From NCBI GenBank assembly GCA_009363875.1, contig CM018690.1:15579692-15643691 (forward strand): a DNA stretch of 64,000 nt, read 5' to 3'. The position numbers were made by a program, and so were the translations under genes. This document shows positions 22,891 to 33,528 of this stretch, one piece after another; the stretch's first letter is position 1, and each line of letters opens with the position of its first letter. Below the pieces are notes generated by a model. The model was not told the DNA's origin and ran no database searches. It worked only from the letters and a program-made list of their open reading frames with translations. The stretch is from Mikania micrantha. Its lineage: Eukaryota; Streptophyta; Magnoliopsida; Asterales; Asteraceae.

Positions 22891-23830
22891 TGGTGATCTA
22901 CGAATGTGTAGATGTTGGATTGGTAAAGCGCATGTTTTGGATTCACAAGGTGTGTGAACATAAAACCTGCAATTCCCATGTAATTGATTCACAAGGCGTG
23001 TGAACAAATGGTAAATTGGAAATATGCACATGTATGTGTGGTGTTAAATTGTAATAATTGTACATGAATGGGTGATTCATGGGGTTTTGGGTGGAAACGA
23101 CCCACTAGTGGATTGTTTTGTAGGTGATTGAATATTGTTACCAAATTATAATTGGGACATCGATAGTGTATCTGTAATGTGTTACGGGATACACTAGCTA
23201 GAGGTGCTAGGAGTTGTCTTAGATGGAAGGACCGGTGGGTGAACATCTTAAGACTTAATATGTGTATGATACCACCAATGTGTGGATAACCGGTTACACC
23301 GGAAATTGAATTGTTGAAACCACAGGTGTGTGGGAAATTGGTTGAGCCAATGATATATAAATATATATGTATATATATATGTGGTGATTATTGTGTTTTA
23401 AATTAGCCAGAGGTGCTAGTGATAAAGTTGTATTAGATAATATATTATTATCTAGATATGATAAACATCCATATGATATGTATGTGGATGTGTTAAATGA
23501 GTTGTGGGAACTCGGGGAGGGGTTACTTACTTAGTTCGTATGAACTAATGGTGACTTATATGTGATGTTACAGGTCAAAGATAGATATGCATCGGACGAT
23601 CTGATCGGGCATGTTATGAAGCAGAACCAAACGTTATGTAAAAATTCTCTGATGGTATTAAACTTAAACACACTAGTTTTATTAATCATAAATGTAAATG
23701 ATTTGAAATTAAGTGTGTTCAATTTATGAAATGTTATTTGTACGCTTCCGAACATAATTTTTGAGAAAGTTTAATCTGGGACCTAAAATGGGACACGTGT
23801 AATCGTGTGGAAACTTTGGGTGTTACAAGT

Positions 23831-23842
23831 TGGTATCAGAGC
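23831..23842 (+). other. Primer binding site (tRNA-Met type)
   Basis: TGGTATCAGAGC lies three bases after the 5' LTR. It is the usual plant gypsy/copia primer site, complementary to the 3' end of initiator tRNA-Met. Confidence 0.85.
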
Positions 23843-26355
23843 AATGGTTTGAGTGAATCAAGTGCGTCTTGATCTCAAACTCGTGTGCTCATGATATGAA
23901 AACATAACGTTTGATTCGAAGACCCGATCATGATGCCGAATGTATGAGGTTAGCATATCTATTTCCTGTGTTATAATTGATAAATGTATTGTGAATCAAT
24001 ACATATGAAATGTGATTATGTGATTATTTGAAACTGAAATCAATGTCTTGAGTATGAAATAAATGAAGTAAGGAATTGGGCATATAATGAGTGAACTAGT
24101 ATGTCTGGCCAACTTACTGGTGCAAACATTATATGAACAAGTTCTTTATGAAAATCATTTTATACTTAGATATTGAGATTAAGGTAAATTGATTCTGAGT
24201 GATGGTTGGTAATTGAGTGTACTACGTAATTGACCCATTGGGGATATGGGCAATAATACACATTGAGTGTGTAAATCACAGTAAGTGTGATGTAAATGTC
24301 TTGAGTGACAAATGTTGAATAGTAATTGTGTTTACTATGGGATTGACCCACTAAATATATGGGCATCTATACACGATGGGCGTGTAAGTCACATGGGTAT
24401 GACAGTAATGTCTTGAATAATATGTGCTGCATATTAAGTGTGTGAATTAAACACAATGTGTGTGTTGAATTAAATGTACAAATAAGTGTACAAAAAGGAT
24501 TGTGGTGGAAATCGTGTTATCTACTAGTGAGTAGATTAAAGTTAATAACCATGAAGGTTAATGTGTGTGTGGTGATGAAAATTGTTGGGTGGAGTTAACC
24601 CATTAACAATTTTTTTATTACTTGGTGTTGACAATAACATGTAATAAGTATTTAAATGACTTAGTTATTGTCATTTGTTATGTTTATAAATGATATGGAG
24701 GAATAAGAACGATTCACAAGTGGTGTGAACTTTTTATTTGAAATTTGACTGAAATAGTCAAGCAATTCACAAAGTGTGTGAATGCAAAATGGGTTGAATC
24801 ACAAGTGGTGTGATCTTCTCATGGAGAAAATATTGAGTTTAGGTAAATCACAGGTGGTGTGATTACCTATCTTGAGAATCCTTGGTGAAAAAGGAAGTCT
24901 CAAGGAAATGATGATTAATATTGTCATGTAAGTCCACTGGTGAGTGGCATTGGGTTTATCATGTAAGTCCACTGGTGAGTGGCATTGGGTTATCATGCAA
25001 GTCCTCCTTAGTGAGGCATTGGAAAGAATCCACATGCGTGTGGATTGGTCAATACGTGAGTATGCGTTGAACAACATGGACTTTTAAAAGTCAAAGTTAT
25101 GATTAATGTGAATAAGTGAGTTACATACTCTCTAATATGCAACCATAAGACATATTAGTGTTTATGTGTTATGTGATTATGTTGTTGTTACTACTTGTAA
25201 TTGACTTGTAGTAATGATGATAAAAAGAATGGTAAATTGACCATATGTGTTATGAAATGTTGAGGATATGAAACCACATGATGGTGGTAATTAACTACTT
25301 GATAGATGTCTTGTAGTATTGGATGAATGTTATGTGCTAATTGCATAAGTTGAAAGGTGTTATTAAATGATAATTTATAGTTGACACTATAAATTGATGG
25401 TAATCCACATTGTGTGGAAATATATGAATATGAAACCACATAGGGTGGTATTTGGATTGTGGAATTGATTAATGTTATGATAAATTGCATAACTAATAAA
25501 GGTGTAGTTGTATGTTTAAAATAACTGACACAGATAATGGGTGACGTTTCACGTTCATGTGAAACTGATGTAAGACCACTGGTGTGTGGCATTAATATTA
25601 ACATGTAAGTCCATAATGAAATGGCGTTGGTATTTGTCATGTAAGTCCACATTTTTGTGGCGTTGGGGGTAATTCATGTATATGTACATGATAATGAGTT
25701 ACTCGTTTTGTTGAATTTGTAGTCATAGGACTGTGTGAGTCCACACTACAATTGTTTGCGCAATTAGCATATATATATGATATATATATATGATTGGTTG
25801 TTTTAAGTGAAGCGGAGGTAAAAGGTTATGGTCAGTGTCGTTATTGTAGTTGAATGATTTACGAGGTATGTGAACATTCAACTAGTAATAATGATTGAGT
25901 TGATTTACAAGAGTGTAAACAACCATTATAATGTAGATGTTATGGTGAACAAAAGATGATCTACAGGAGTGTAGACATCAAATTTCAAGAGTTAAATTGT
26001 TTAAGCTGACTCTTGAGAAATATGATGCACGATCGTAGTTTTGTGTGCACATATGTGTTGAGTTAAATGATAATGGTTGAGCATGAATGGTAGATAAGAA
26101 TGTCTATCTATATAAATGAATGAATAACGCGAATGTTAAGTCATTCGGTTATGGTTGTGTGCTAAATACGTTATACATGATGTTTGACTTTAAAAAGTCA
26201 GAGTTATGCCTATTTGTAAAGAAATAGGATATTTATTGTATGTAGAAATACACTTGAGTGTATGATTTGGATTGGATGAATAAAGTCAATCCAGATAATA
26301 AATTGTAGATTGATTATGTAGAATCATGTATAATGATCACGGTTATGTGAGGGTA
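23843..26355. repeat. Hairpin-rich non-coding interior of the young retrotransposon
   Basis: About 2.5 kb between primer site and integrase remnant, where gag-pol would normally start. No open frame resembles Gag or Pol. It is filled with short interrupted palindromes, many in repeated frames: the ATGTAAGTC-stem-loop-stem frame (24925-25020, 25567-25664) and two ~160-base direct copies (from about 24225 and 24351) with TACAC/GTGTA and TCACA/TGTGA stems. The segment 24620-24930 is clearly similar to the reverse complement of 48430-48740 in the solo LTR at 44600-50285, so at least part of the interior is LTR-derived. Confidence 0.75.
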
Positions 26356-26359
26356 GACG

Positions 26360-27175
26360 TTCAATTATGCTTGAAATATATGTTAGAGAAGTGGTGTGTA
26401 GGCATGGTGTGCCTGTGACGATTATTTCTGATCAAAATATCAGGAAAATTCGGATTGTGGATAAGCACGTGTATCATCCTCAGATTGATGGTAAAGTGAA
26501 AGGACTATTCGAATACTGGAGGTATGTTATGAGCATGCATAACTGATTTTGGAGATAGTTGGGATAATTATTTACCTTTAGCCAAGTTCTCATACGATAA
26601 CAGTTATCATTCCAGTATTGGAATGCCTTCATATGAAATGTTGTATGGGAGGAAATGTCGTACTCCTGGGTGTTGGGGAGTAGTTAGGCATCAAGAACTG
26701 GTAAATAAAAAGGTAGTTAAAGTAACAAATGAACGCATAGATCAGTTTCTAGTTCATTTGAAGACGACACAAGACCGTCAGAATTCCTATGTTGAGTTTC
26801 TGGTGGGAGATTTTGTATTATTAAAGGTCTATCCTTGGAAAAGTGTTAGAAAGCGAGGGAAGTTAAGCCGCGTTGCATTGGGTCATTCAAGATTATAGCT
26901 CGGATAGGTAGTTATGCTTATCGCCCTGAGCTACCGGAGGAATTGAATGGCATATATGACACTTTCAATGTGTCATATCTGATTAAATGTTTGGCTAATA
27001 ATTAGGCTTAATTGCCACTAGGAGACTTGGAAAGTGATGACAAGTTGAACTATGCGGAAAAGCGGGTAGTTATATAAAACGGAAAGGTTATACGATTGAG
27101 AAACAAGTTCCTGGACCAGGAAAATGTTCAATGGAAAATTAGATGACAAAATTGTATCCTTTTCTTTTTGAGGTA
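26360..27175 (+). pseudogene. Integrase/chromodomain remnant of a Tekay-like element
   Basis: The segment begins in the integrase core: R-H-G-V-P-V-T-I-I-S-D followed, after an internal deletion, by Y-H-P-Q-I-D-G. Next come a stop-containing stretch, M-L-Y-G-R-K-C-R-T-P-G-C-W (26635-26680), G-D-F-V-L-L-K-V (about 26807-26830) and, in other frames, residues of the GPF-type C-terminus and a chromodomain (V-Q-W near 27130). Several stops and frameshifts are visible. The residue pattern is that of long-LTR chromoviruses of the Tekay/Del group. It shows the element's ancestry but cannot give an active enzyme. Confidence 0.8.
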
Positions 27176-27203
27176 TAACCGGTTTCGAGGACGAAACCTT
27201 TGT

Positions 27204-27217
27204 AAGGAGGAGAGATT
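27204..27217 (+). other. Polypurine tract
   Basis: AAGGAGGAGAGATT directly precedes the 3' LTR, where plus-strand DNA synthesis is primed. Confidence 0.75.
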
Positions 27218-30180
27218 TGTAACGACCCGTTTTTTTAATAAGTAAATGTATTGGAAATAATCGTTAATTTAACGATTGTGATTGTTGAAATTGAAAAGAC
27301 GTGAGAATTACGTCATCAATGGCAAGAGCACATGTGATCGTTCTAGAAATCCATGTCGATTTGATGATGATAATTATGATAGGTTGATAGTATGTGGGAA
27401 ATCATGAATGTGGGAGAAAACAGTGCGTGAAACGGAGTTACGGATTGTTCGGAATCGCGAAACGAAGAGAATTACAAAGATAGTATGTTTCGGGATTCTT
27501 CGCGGTACGCGAAGATGGTTCTGAGGCTTCTTCACGGTACGCGAAGCACCCAAAATATCTGAGAATCCCGAAATTCTTCGCGGTACGCGAAGGCTCCTTT
27601 TTCCCTCTTCGCGGTACGCGACGGATGGGGCGGCTGGATAAATTGTTGATCTTATCACAATTCAATGAAGAAATTATTTATTTTTACTTTCTTCGAACTC
27701 AGACGTCCCAGAAGCATACCAGACGAAATTTTGAGCTACAAACTTCAGTTTTGAAGCCATCTAAACATCTGGATCGTGCCAAGGATCGATTCTACAACTC
27801 CTGATCGTCGTTTTCATCCGAGAACTTCGTTCAAAAGGGTAACGATTCGATCTCTTCTACTAGTTTGATATTTTGTGGATTAAATTTAGTTTTGAATGTA
27901 ATACTATGATTATGGGTATTGATTATTGCCTAGTTGATGACTAGGGATTGTTAGAAGCGAAGAACTTGAGATTTTGATGGTGAAATATCCGTGTTGAAGC
28001 CGGGATAATGTCCGGTTGTTATGAAACCCATATCATGGCGTGATAACTAGTAGGATGAGTAAATGGTGATTTTGAAATAAATATGGATTATGATCCATTG
28101 TTAAATGATGATTATGATGAATTGATGTTAAAAATTATTAATAGTTACGATCATAAATGAATTTTGAATAATAGAGGTGATTAAGGATCGTAACTAATAT
28201 AACTGAACATCAATTATTTGATGAAATGCCTAAGGAGGCATGAAATATGATTAAGTGTGATAATTGACTAAAACTTGCTAAACTTAGCAAGATAAAGTCA
28301 GTTATGTGATAAGTTGACTTTGAAGAAGTCAAATCAGTCAAGTGCGTTGAACTTGATTGTATGTGTTATATGTATTGAATATAGTTGTATATGTGTGAAT
28401 ATGCAACTAGGTGTTGGTGGTGAACGTCAAGTGACAATTCACAGAAGTGGAAAAGAGGTTGTAGGAAGTGAACAACCGCTTGAACCAGGTAAGTTACCCA
28501 ACTTACTGTAACATTACATATAAGAAGTAGAATGAGTCTACTTGTGTGCCTGATATGTGATTGAAACTAATGGATGAGAAATCCTTTAGTTTGTGTTGTG
28601 GTGTTTCTATGAGAAACGTGTATGCAATATATTTGCACTGGAATAACCGGATGAACCGGTGATTAATCAATATGATTTTGGTGTTAATATAAATGATTGT
28701 GGTTATTGTTGCTGCATGATTCACAGTGTGTGTGAACATGCCGTGATCATGATTGTGGTTATCGTTGCTGCATGATTCACAAGGTGTGTGAACATGCCGT
28801 TATCGTGATTGTGGTTATTGTTGCTGCATGATTCACAGTGTGTGTGAACATGCCGTGATCATGATTGTGGTTATCGTGCTGCATGATTCACAAGGTGTGT
28901 GAACATGCCGTGGTCGTGATTGTGGTTATGGTTGCTGCATGATTCACAATGTGTGTGAACATGCCGTGATCATGATGGTGGTTATTATTGCTGCATGATT
29001 CACAAGGCGTGTGAACATGCCGTTATCGTGATTGTGGTTATTGTTGCTGCATGGTTCACGGTGTGTGTGAACATGCCGTGATTATGATTGTGGTTATCGT
29101 TGCTGCATGATTCACAAGGTGTGTGAACATGCCGTGGTCGTGATTGTGGTTATGGTTGCTGCATGATTCACAATGTGTGTGAACATGCCGTGATCATGAT
29201 GGTGGTTATTATGGCTGCATGAGTCACACGGTGTGTGAACGTGTGGTGATCTACGAATGTGTAGATGTTGGATTGGTAAAGCGCATGTTTTGGATTCACA
29301 AGGTGTGTGAACATAAAACCTGCAATTCCCATGTAATTGATTCACAAGGCGTGTGAACAAATGGTAAATTGGAAATATGCACATGTATGTGTGGTGTTAA
29401 ATTGTAATAATTGTACATGAATGGGTGATTCATGGGGTTTTGGGTGGAAACGACCCACTAGTGGATTGTTTTGTAGGTGATTGAATATTGTTACCAAATT
29501 ATAATTGGGACATCGATAGTGTATCTGTAATGTGTTACGGGATACACTAGCTAGAGGTGCTAGGAGTTGTCTTAGATGGAAGGACCGGTGGGTGAACATC
29601 TTAAGACTTAATATGTGTATGATACCACCAATGTGTGGATAACCGGTTACACCGGAAATTGAATTGTTGAAACCACAGGTGTGTGGGAAATTGGTTGAGC
29701 CAATGATATATAAATATATATGTATATATATATGTGGTGATTATTGTGTTTTAAATTAGCCAGAGGTGCTAGTGATAAAGTTGTATTAGATAATATATTA
29801 TTATCTAGATATGATAAACATCCATATGATATGTATGTGGATGTGTTAAATGAGTTGTGGGAACTCGGGGAGGGGTTACTTACTTAGTTCGTATGAACTA
29901 ATGGTGACTTATATGTGATGTTACAGGTCAAAGATAGATATGCATCGGACGATCTGATCGGGCATGTTATGAAGCAGAACCAAACGTTATGTAAAAATTC
30001 TCTGATGGTATTAAACTTAAACACACTAGTTTTATTAATCATAAATGTAAATGATTTGAAATTAAGTGTGTTCAATTTATGAAATGTTATTTGTACGCTT
30101 CCGAACATAATTTTTGAGAAAGTTTAATCTGGGACCTAAAATGGGACACGTGTAATCGTGTGGAAAGTTTGGGTGTTACA
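27218..30180 (+). repeat. 3' LTR of the young retrotransposon
   Basis: Exact length match to the 5' LTR (offset 6,353) with about three substitutions. One of these lies in the loop of the CTTGCTA/TAGCAAG hairpin (28284 region), and here the change lengthens the stem by one pair. Confidence 0.93.
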
Positions 30181-30185
30181 GTATA

Positions 30186-30948
30186 TTGTTTAAATCAACC
30201 AAACCACAATTGAATTCGAGTTGAAAACGAAATAACCGACAACCTAAATTCAAACATCAAATCAGAGTTTCACTTGTATAATTGTAGTAATAAAATTTTT
30301 ATTAGCTTGACAATGTTAACAAGCTTTATGTAAAGCAAACACTGAATTCGTTTTATACAATGAAAGTGAAAGCAAAAGGTCAAAAAGGGAAAAAGCAGAG
30401 AAATAAATAATTAATAATTGAGGAGGTGCGTTATGTCGGATGTAATACGGTGAAGCTTTTGGCCTGTGACTATAATTCAAGAAATTGACCTTACTTTCTT
30501 GTGTCTCCTCGATCTATGCTAGTCAGCCAGTTGTTTCTGGCCGTTGGATCTTGATAATATTCTTATTTTATGTTTGTATTTACTTGACTTTGATAAATAA
30601 AAAAGAGAGACTTCAAATTCCGTCAAAATTATTAAATTCTAGTTTTAGCTTATAAAATTTATATATTTTTAAACTAATATAAAGTTCACATTCATACATG
30701 ATTATATATAAAGAAGAATGACTTCGTTATTCCTTTAAAGCTCAAGGATACGAATATATATAATATTATTTTTAAAAGTAGAATCAGTGGCTTTATTTTT
30801 TTATTTATATTTTCTAAGATAATCTAGAAGTAGATATTTAAGAAGAAACTTGACCAATATAAAAGATAGATGAGCGGGGAGGATGTGATAAGGAGAAAGA
30901 CGTGAGACATATGTATCCACGTGGTATTGTGTAGATTTTATAAGAGTA
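30186..30948. other. Gene-free region
   Basis: No coding region, clear repeat or RNA gene is visible between the retrotransposon and the first Helitron. Confidence 0.5.
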
Positions 30949-31430
30949 CTAGGTTATTAGCCCGTGTATTACACGGAATTAATATAAAATATTAAGTAAG
31001 TAGAACAGATAATTTAAATTATAAAATAATATTTAAATATAAAATGATTAAGATACATGTTAATAAATACTTTAAATAGTAACAACAATTATAAAATTTA
31101 ATAACTATAGAATTTGTATCTTATTTTTTATTATATTTCAAGAAGGTAAGATAATGTTTTCGTAATTATTAAAGTTTGTTTAACATGTAATGAATACATA
31201 AAAATGGTTTACATGAAATGAATAAATTTAACATGTTGTAAACCAATAGCTTTATAAAACTTTCATGTTGGATATTATATAATCTAGTTATTTAAAATTA
31301 CATTAAATAAGAGAGATAAAGTTGATAAAATATAATTGAATGTGAGAATGACAAGTGTTAATAATTAATGATAGAGGAATTTAAGAGTGACATCTGTCAA
31401 CTTTGTTATTCTTTTATTATATATTATAGA
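30949..31430 (-). mobile_element. Non-autonomous Helitron, 482 bp
   Basis: Read on the minus strand it starts TCTATAATATATAATAAAAG (5' end at 31430, a start at 31436 is also possible) and ends with the hairpin CCGTGTA-A-TACACGG, then GCTAATAAC and CTAG at 30949. It lies between A and T as Helitrons do. It has no coding capacity. Confidence 0.72.
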
Positions 31431-31577
31431 TATAGATGTATATTTTGTTTTCAACAGCAAACATCTGATCACCCAGACCACTCTAGAATAGTCAACTGTT
31501 TGTCTGAAGAACAGAGAATAGTGATCTGACTTACCCACATCCAGAAGAGTGAGTTATTATTTAAACATTCCCCTATA

Positions 31578-32924
31578 TCTATATTATATAATAAAATAAT
31601 AAAAATATAACACATGTTTTTTAAGCTAATCCACATCACACGACACATAACGTTTTTTTTTGCTATCAACATGACATTTTTTACAAATTTAAAGATTATT
31701 TATTACAATTAAGTCAAATTTTCAAATTTAAAATAAAACTAATATTATTGTTCTTTAAATATTAATGAAAATCCAGTCATTTCAAAATTTTCATTTACAA
31801 TTAATAATTTCAAAAATTCAAATTTTCTAAATATCATTTGTATTTTTTAAAGAAATGTTTATAAAATTTATAAAATGTATTTTTTTATTTTGTTAAAAAT
31901 ATTAAAAATTTACGTGTTATTTGTATATCTATTTTTTTATTAGTAATTGCTTTGTATTGCTTATTTTTTTATACAATTCTATGTAAAAGAATTATTAAAA
32001 AAACACGGGTTAAGTTGGGCCAATTAAGTAAATTAAATCTTAATTTACATCATCGTTTGTTTTCGATCTGAGTAGTGATCTAATGTAAGTTGATATGTGT
32101 GATGTAATGTAGTTACTAGACAATAAAATGGTTAACGAATTCCGCTTTAGTTGTTATAGTGCAAGTGAAAAAAACACTATACATAATACGTCTATTTTCA
32201 TTCACATTACCTATATGTATAAAAAGCAACGTCGGTGGCCAGTCGACGTGGCTTTTTTTTTCTTTCTCTTTTTTCTTCTTTATATTTTTATATTAAATAT
32301 TTTAATTGCATTTTCCTTTTAATTAATTCAACATTTTTTAACCTAATCTTTTTATCTTTATTTTTCTGACATTACCTATATATAAAAACCAACGTCGGTG
32401 GCTTTCATCCTTTTCTTTCTTAGCATTTATTACTTGGTTAAATAAACAAATTTCGATTACAACAAACAATTGTAGCTTTGGATGAGATGGTAAGAGGGTT
32501 TTACTTGGAAGCTTTGTGCGAAGGTTCGAATCCTTCTCAAGAACCTTTTTTTTCATATTCTCCCATCTTGTCCCAACTATTTTTAATAATCTCTCTTTTT
32601 TTCACTTTTTTTCTACCTTTAGAATTTAAAGTTTACCTTTGCACTCAATATCAAAACTTTTATGTTTAACTTCTAAACTTTTATGCTCTATCCCTAGACT
32701 TCGTAGAGCGTCGATTTGACCCTCCTTAAGTTTGTAGAGTTAAAGTTTATTTATACACTTAATATTAAAACTTTTATTATTAACTCTTATAATTTTATGT
32801 TCTATTCATAAATTTTGTAAGACGTCACTTAAAAGTCTATCCATATATGTTTTTAGTCGATAGTATAAATTTAATTAAAAATCGTTATGACGTCGCCGCA
32901 ACATGCGGCGGGTCAAAATACTAG
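31578..32924 (+). mobile_element. Non-autonomous Helitron, 1.35 kb
   Basis: It starts TCTATATTATATAATAAA right after an A at 31577. It ends with the hairpin CGCCGCA-ACA-TGCGGCG (32893-32909), 11 bases, then CTAG (32921-32924) followed by T. The start is nearly the same as that of the neighbouring minus-strand Helitron. The interior has duplicated ACGTCGGTGGC words (near 32230 and 32391) and a tRNA-like SINE head at 32473. No Rep/helicase coding is present. Confidence 0.75.
32473..32556 (+). ncRNA. tRNA-like SINE head with pol III boxes and T-run
   Basis: TAGCTTTGGATGAGATGGTAAG resembles box A and GGTTCGAATCC (32523-32533) is a perfect box B. A run of eight T follows, as at a pol III stop. 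The acceptor arm does not pair, so this is a tRNA-derived repeat rather than a tRNA gene. Confidence 0.5.
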
Positions 32925-33489
32925 TTACTATATATACATTACACGAAGGCAATGACGGCCTTTGAACAGTAAAATTATTTAACTAATAATAACAATTGTT
33001 TATATTAGTGTTCTTTTCAATATTGAACAAATATGTGGCATTATCATGGTGGTTAAAAGTCTTTATTTTTGATTTGAAGGTCAGCATATCGAATCTTATC
33101 CATGGCATGATTAATTTTTGTTTTTTTGTTTTCCTATACTATAATTAAATAATAATCATAGTTGAATAATAATATTTATTTAAAGCGGTAATAGTGTCTC
33201 ATACTTTTGTGATTGTTTGGTTTATTATTTTAGGACGGGTTAACAACCAATGATGTCGTGACCGAGTTTAGTTTGTTTTTAACTTTTCACTAATTAAAAA
33301 AATAATTAGTATTTATATTTTCCTGTTTTATTTTTGCGGACTAAGCATGACTCTTTTTTTTGCCATGAAAATGTTTACAAAGAGTACACTTTAAGCTTTT
33401 TTTGTCTAAGTAAAACAACTGTTGTGTTGTGTTTTTATATATGCATTTTTATATACAGGATCATGTACGCGTTCTAATTTTGAAATTAT

Positions 33490-33528
33490 AGAGGAATTCC
33501 TGCCGCAACGCGCGGGAGAACCCACTAG
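33490..33528 (+). mobile_element. Second Helitron 3' terminus
   Basis: The stem CCGC-AACGC-GCGG is followed by GAGAACCCA and CTAG (33525-33528), then T. This is a canonical Helitron 3' end in the same orientation as the 31578-32924 element. No separate 5' TC end is obvious between 32925 and 33480, so it may be an outer end of the same or a nested Helitron. Confidence 0.6.

Larger units (their letters stand above)
20865..23827 (+). repeat. 5' LTR of the young retrotransposon
   Basis: 2,963 bases, TG...CA ends. In order it holds four CGCG-GTA-CGCG hairpins (21145-21270), a long tract tiled with 5-9-bp stems (21570-22310), about ten tandem 57-bp units (22341-22890) and a further hairpin-rich tail with AT-dinucleotide sequence near 23354-23385. 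Short open frames here are identical in both LTRs and show no protein family. Confidence 0.93.
20865..30180 (+). mobile_element. Young LTR retrotransposon, Tekay-like chromovirus derivative, non-autonomous
   Basis: A complete 9.3 kb element flanked by the 5-base duplication GTATA (20860-20864 and 30181-30185). Both LTRs are 2,963 bases (20865-23827 and 27218-30180), start TGTAACGACC and end GGTGTTACA. I see only three differences: near the start (CCTG versus CCCG), at the base corresponding to 21931, and near the end (AAACTTT versus AAAGTTT). That implies a very recent insertion. The interior is only 3.4 kb. It has a tRNA-Met-type primer site, about 2.5 kb of hairpin-rich non-coding DNA, a decayed integrase/chromodomain remnant and a polypurine tract. 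No gag, protease, reverse transcriptase or RNase H is present, so it must have been mobilised by proteins supplied in trans. Confidence 0.93.

Noticed and set aside
22759..23246. Minus-strand His/Cys-containing open frames (90 and 85 residues), duplicated at 29112-29599
   Set aside because: The His-Thr-Pro-Cys repeats arise from the 57-bp tandem array and TTCACA hairpins, with no domain or start context.
32473..32556. Possible intact tRNA gene
   Set aside because: Box B is perfect, but the acceptor and anticodon arms do not form. A SINE-like head is the better call.
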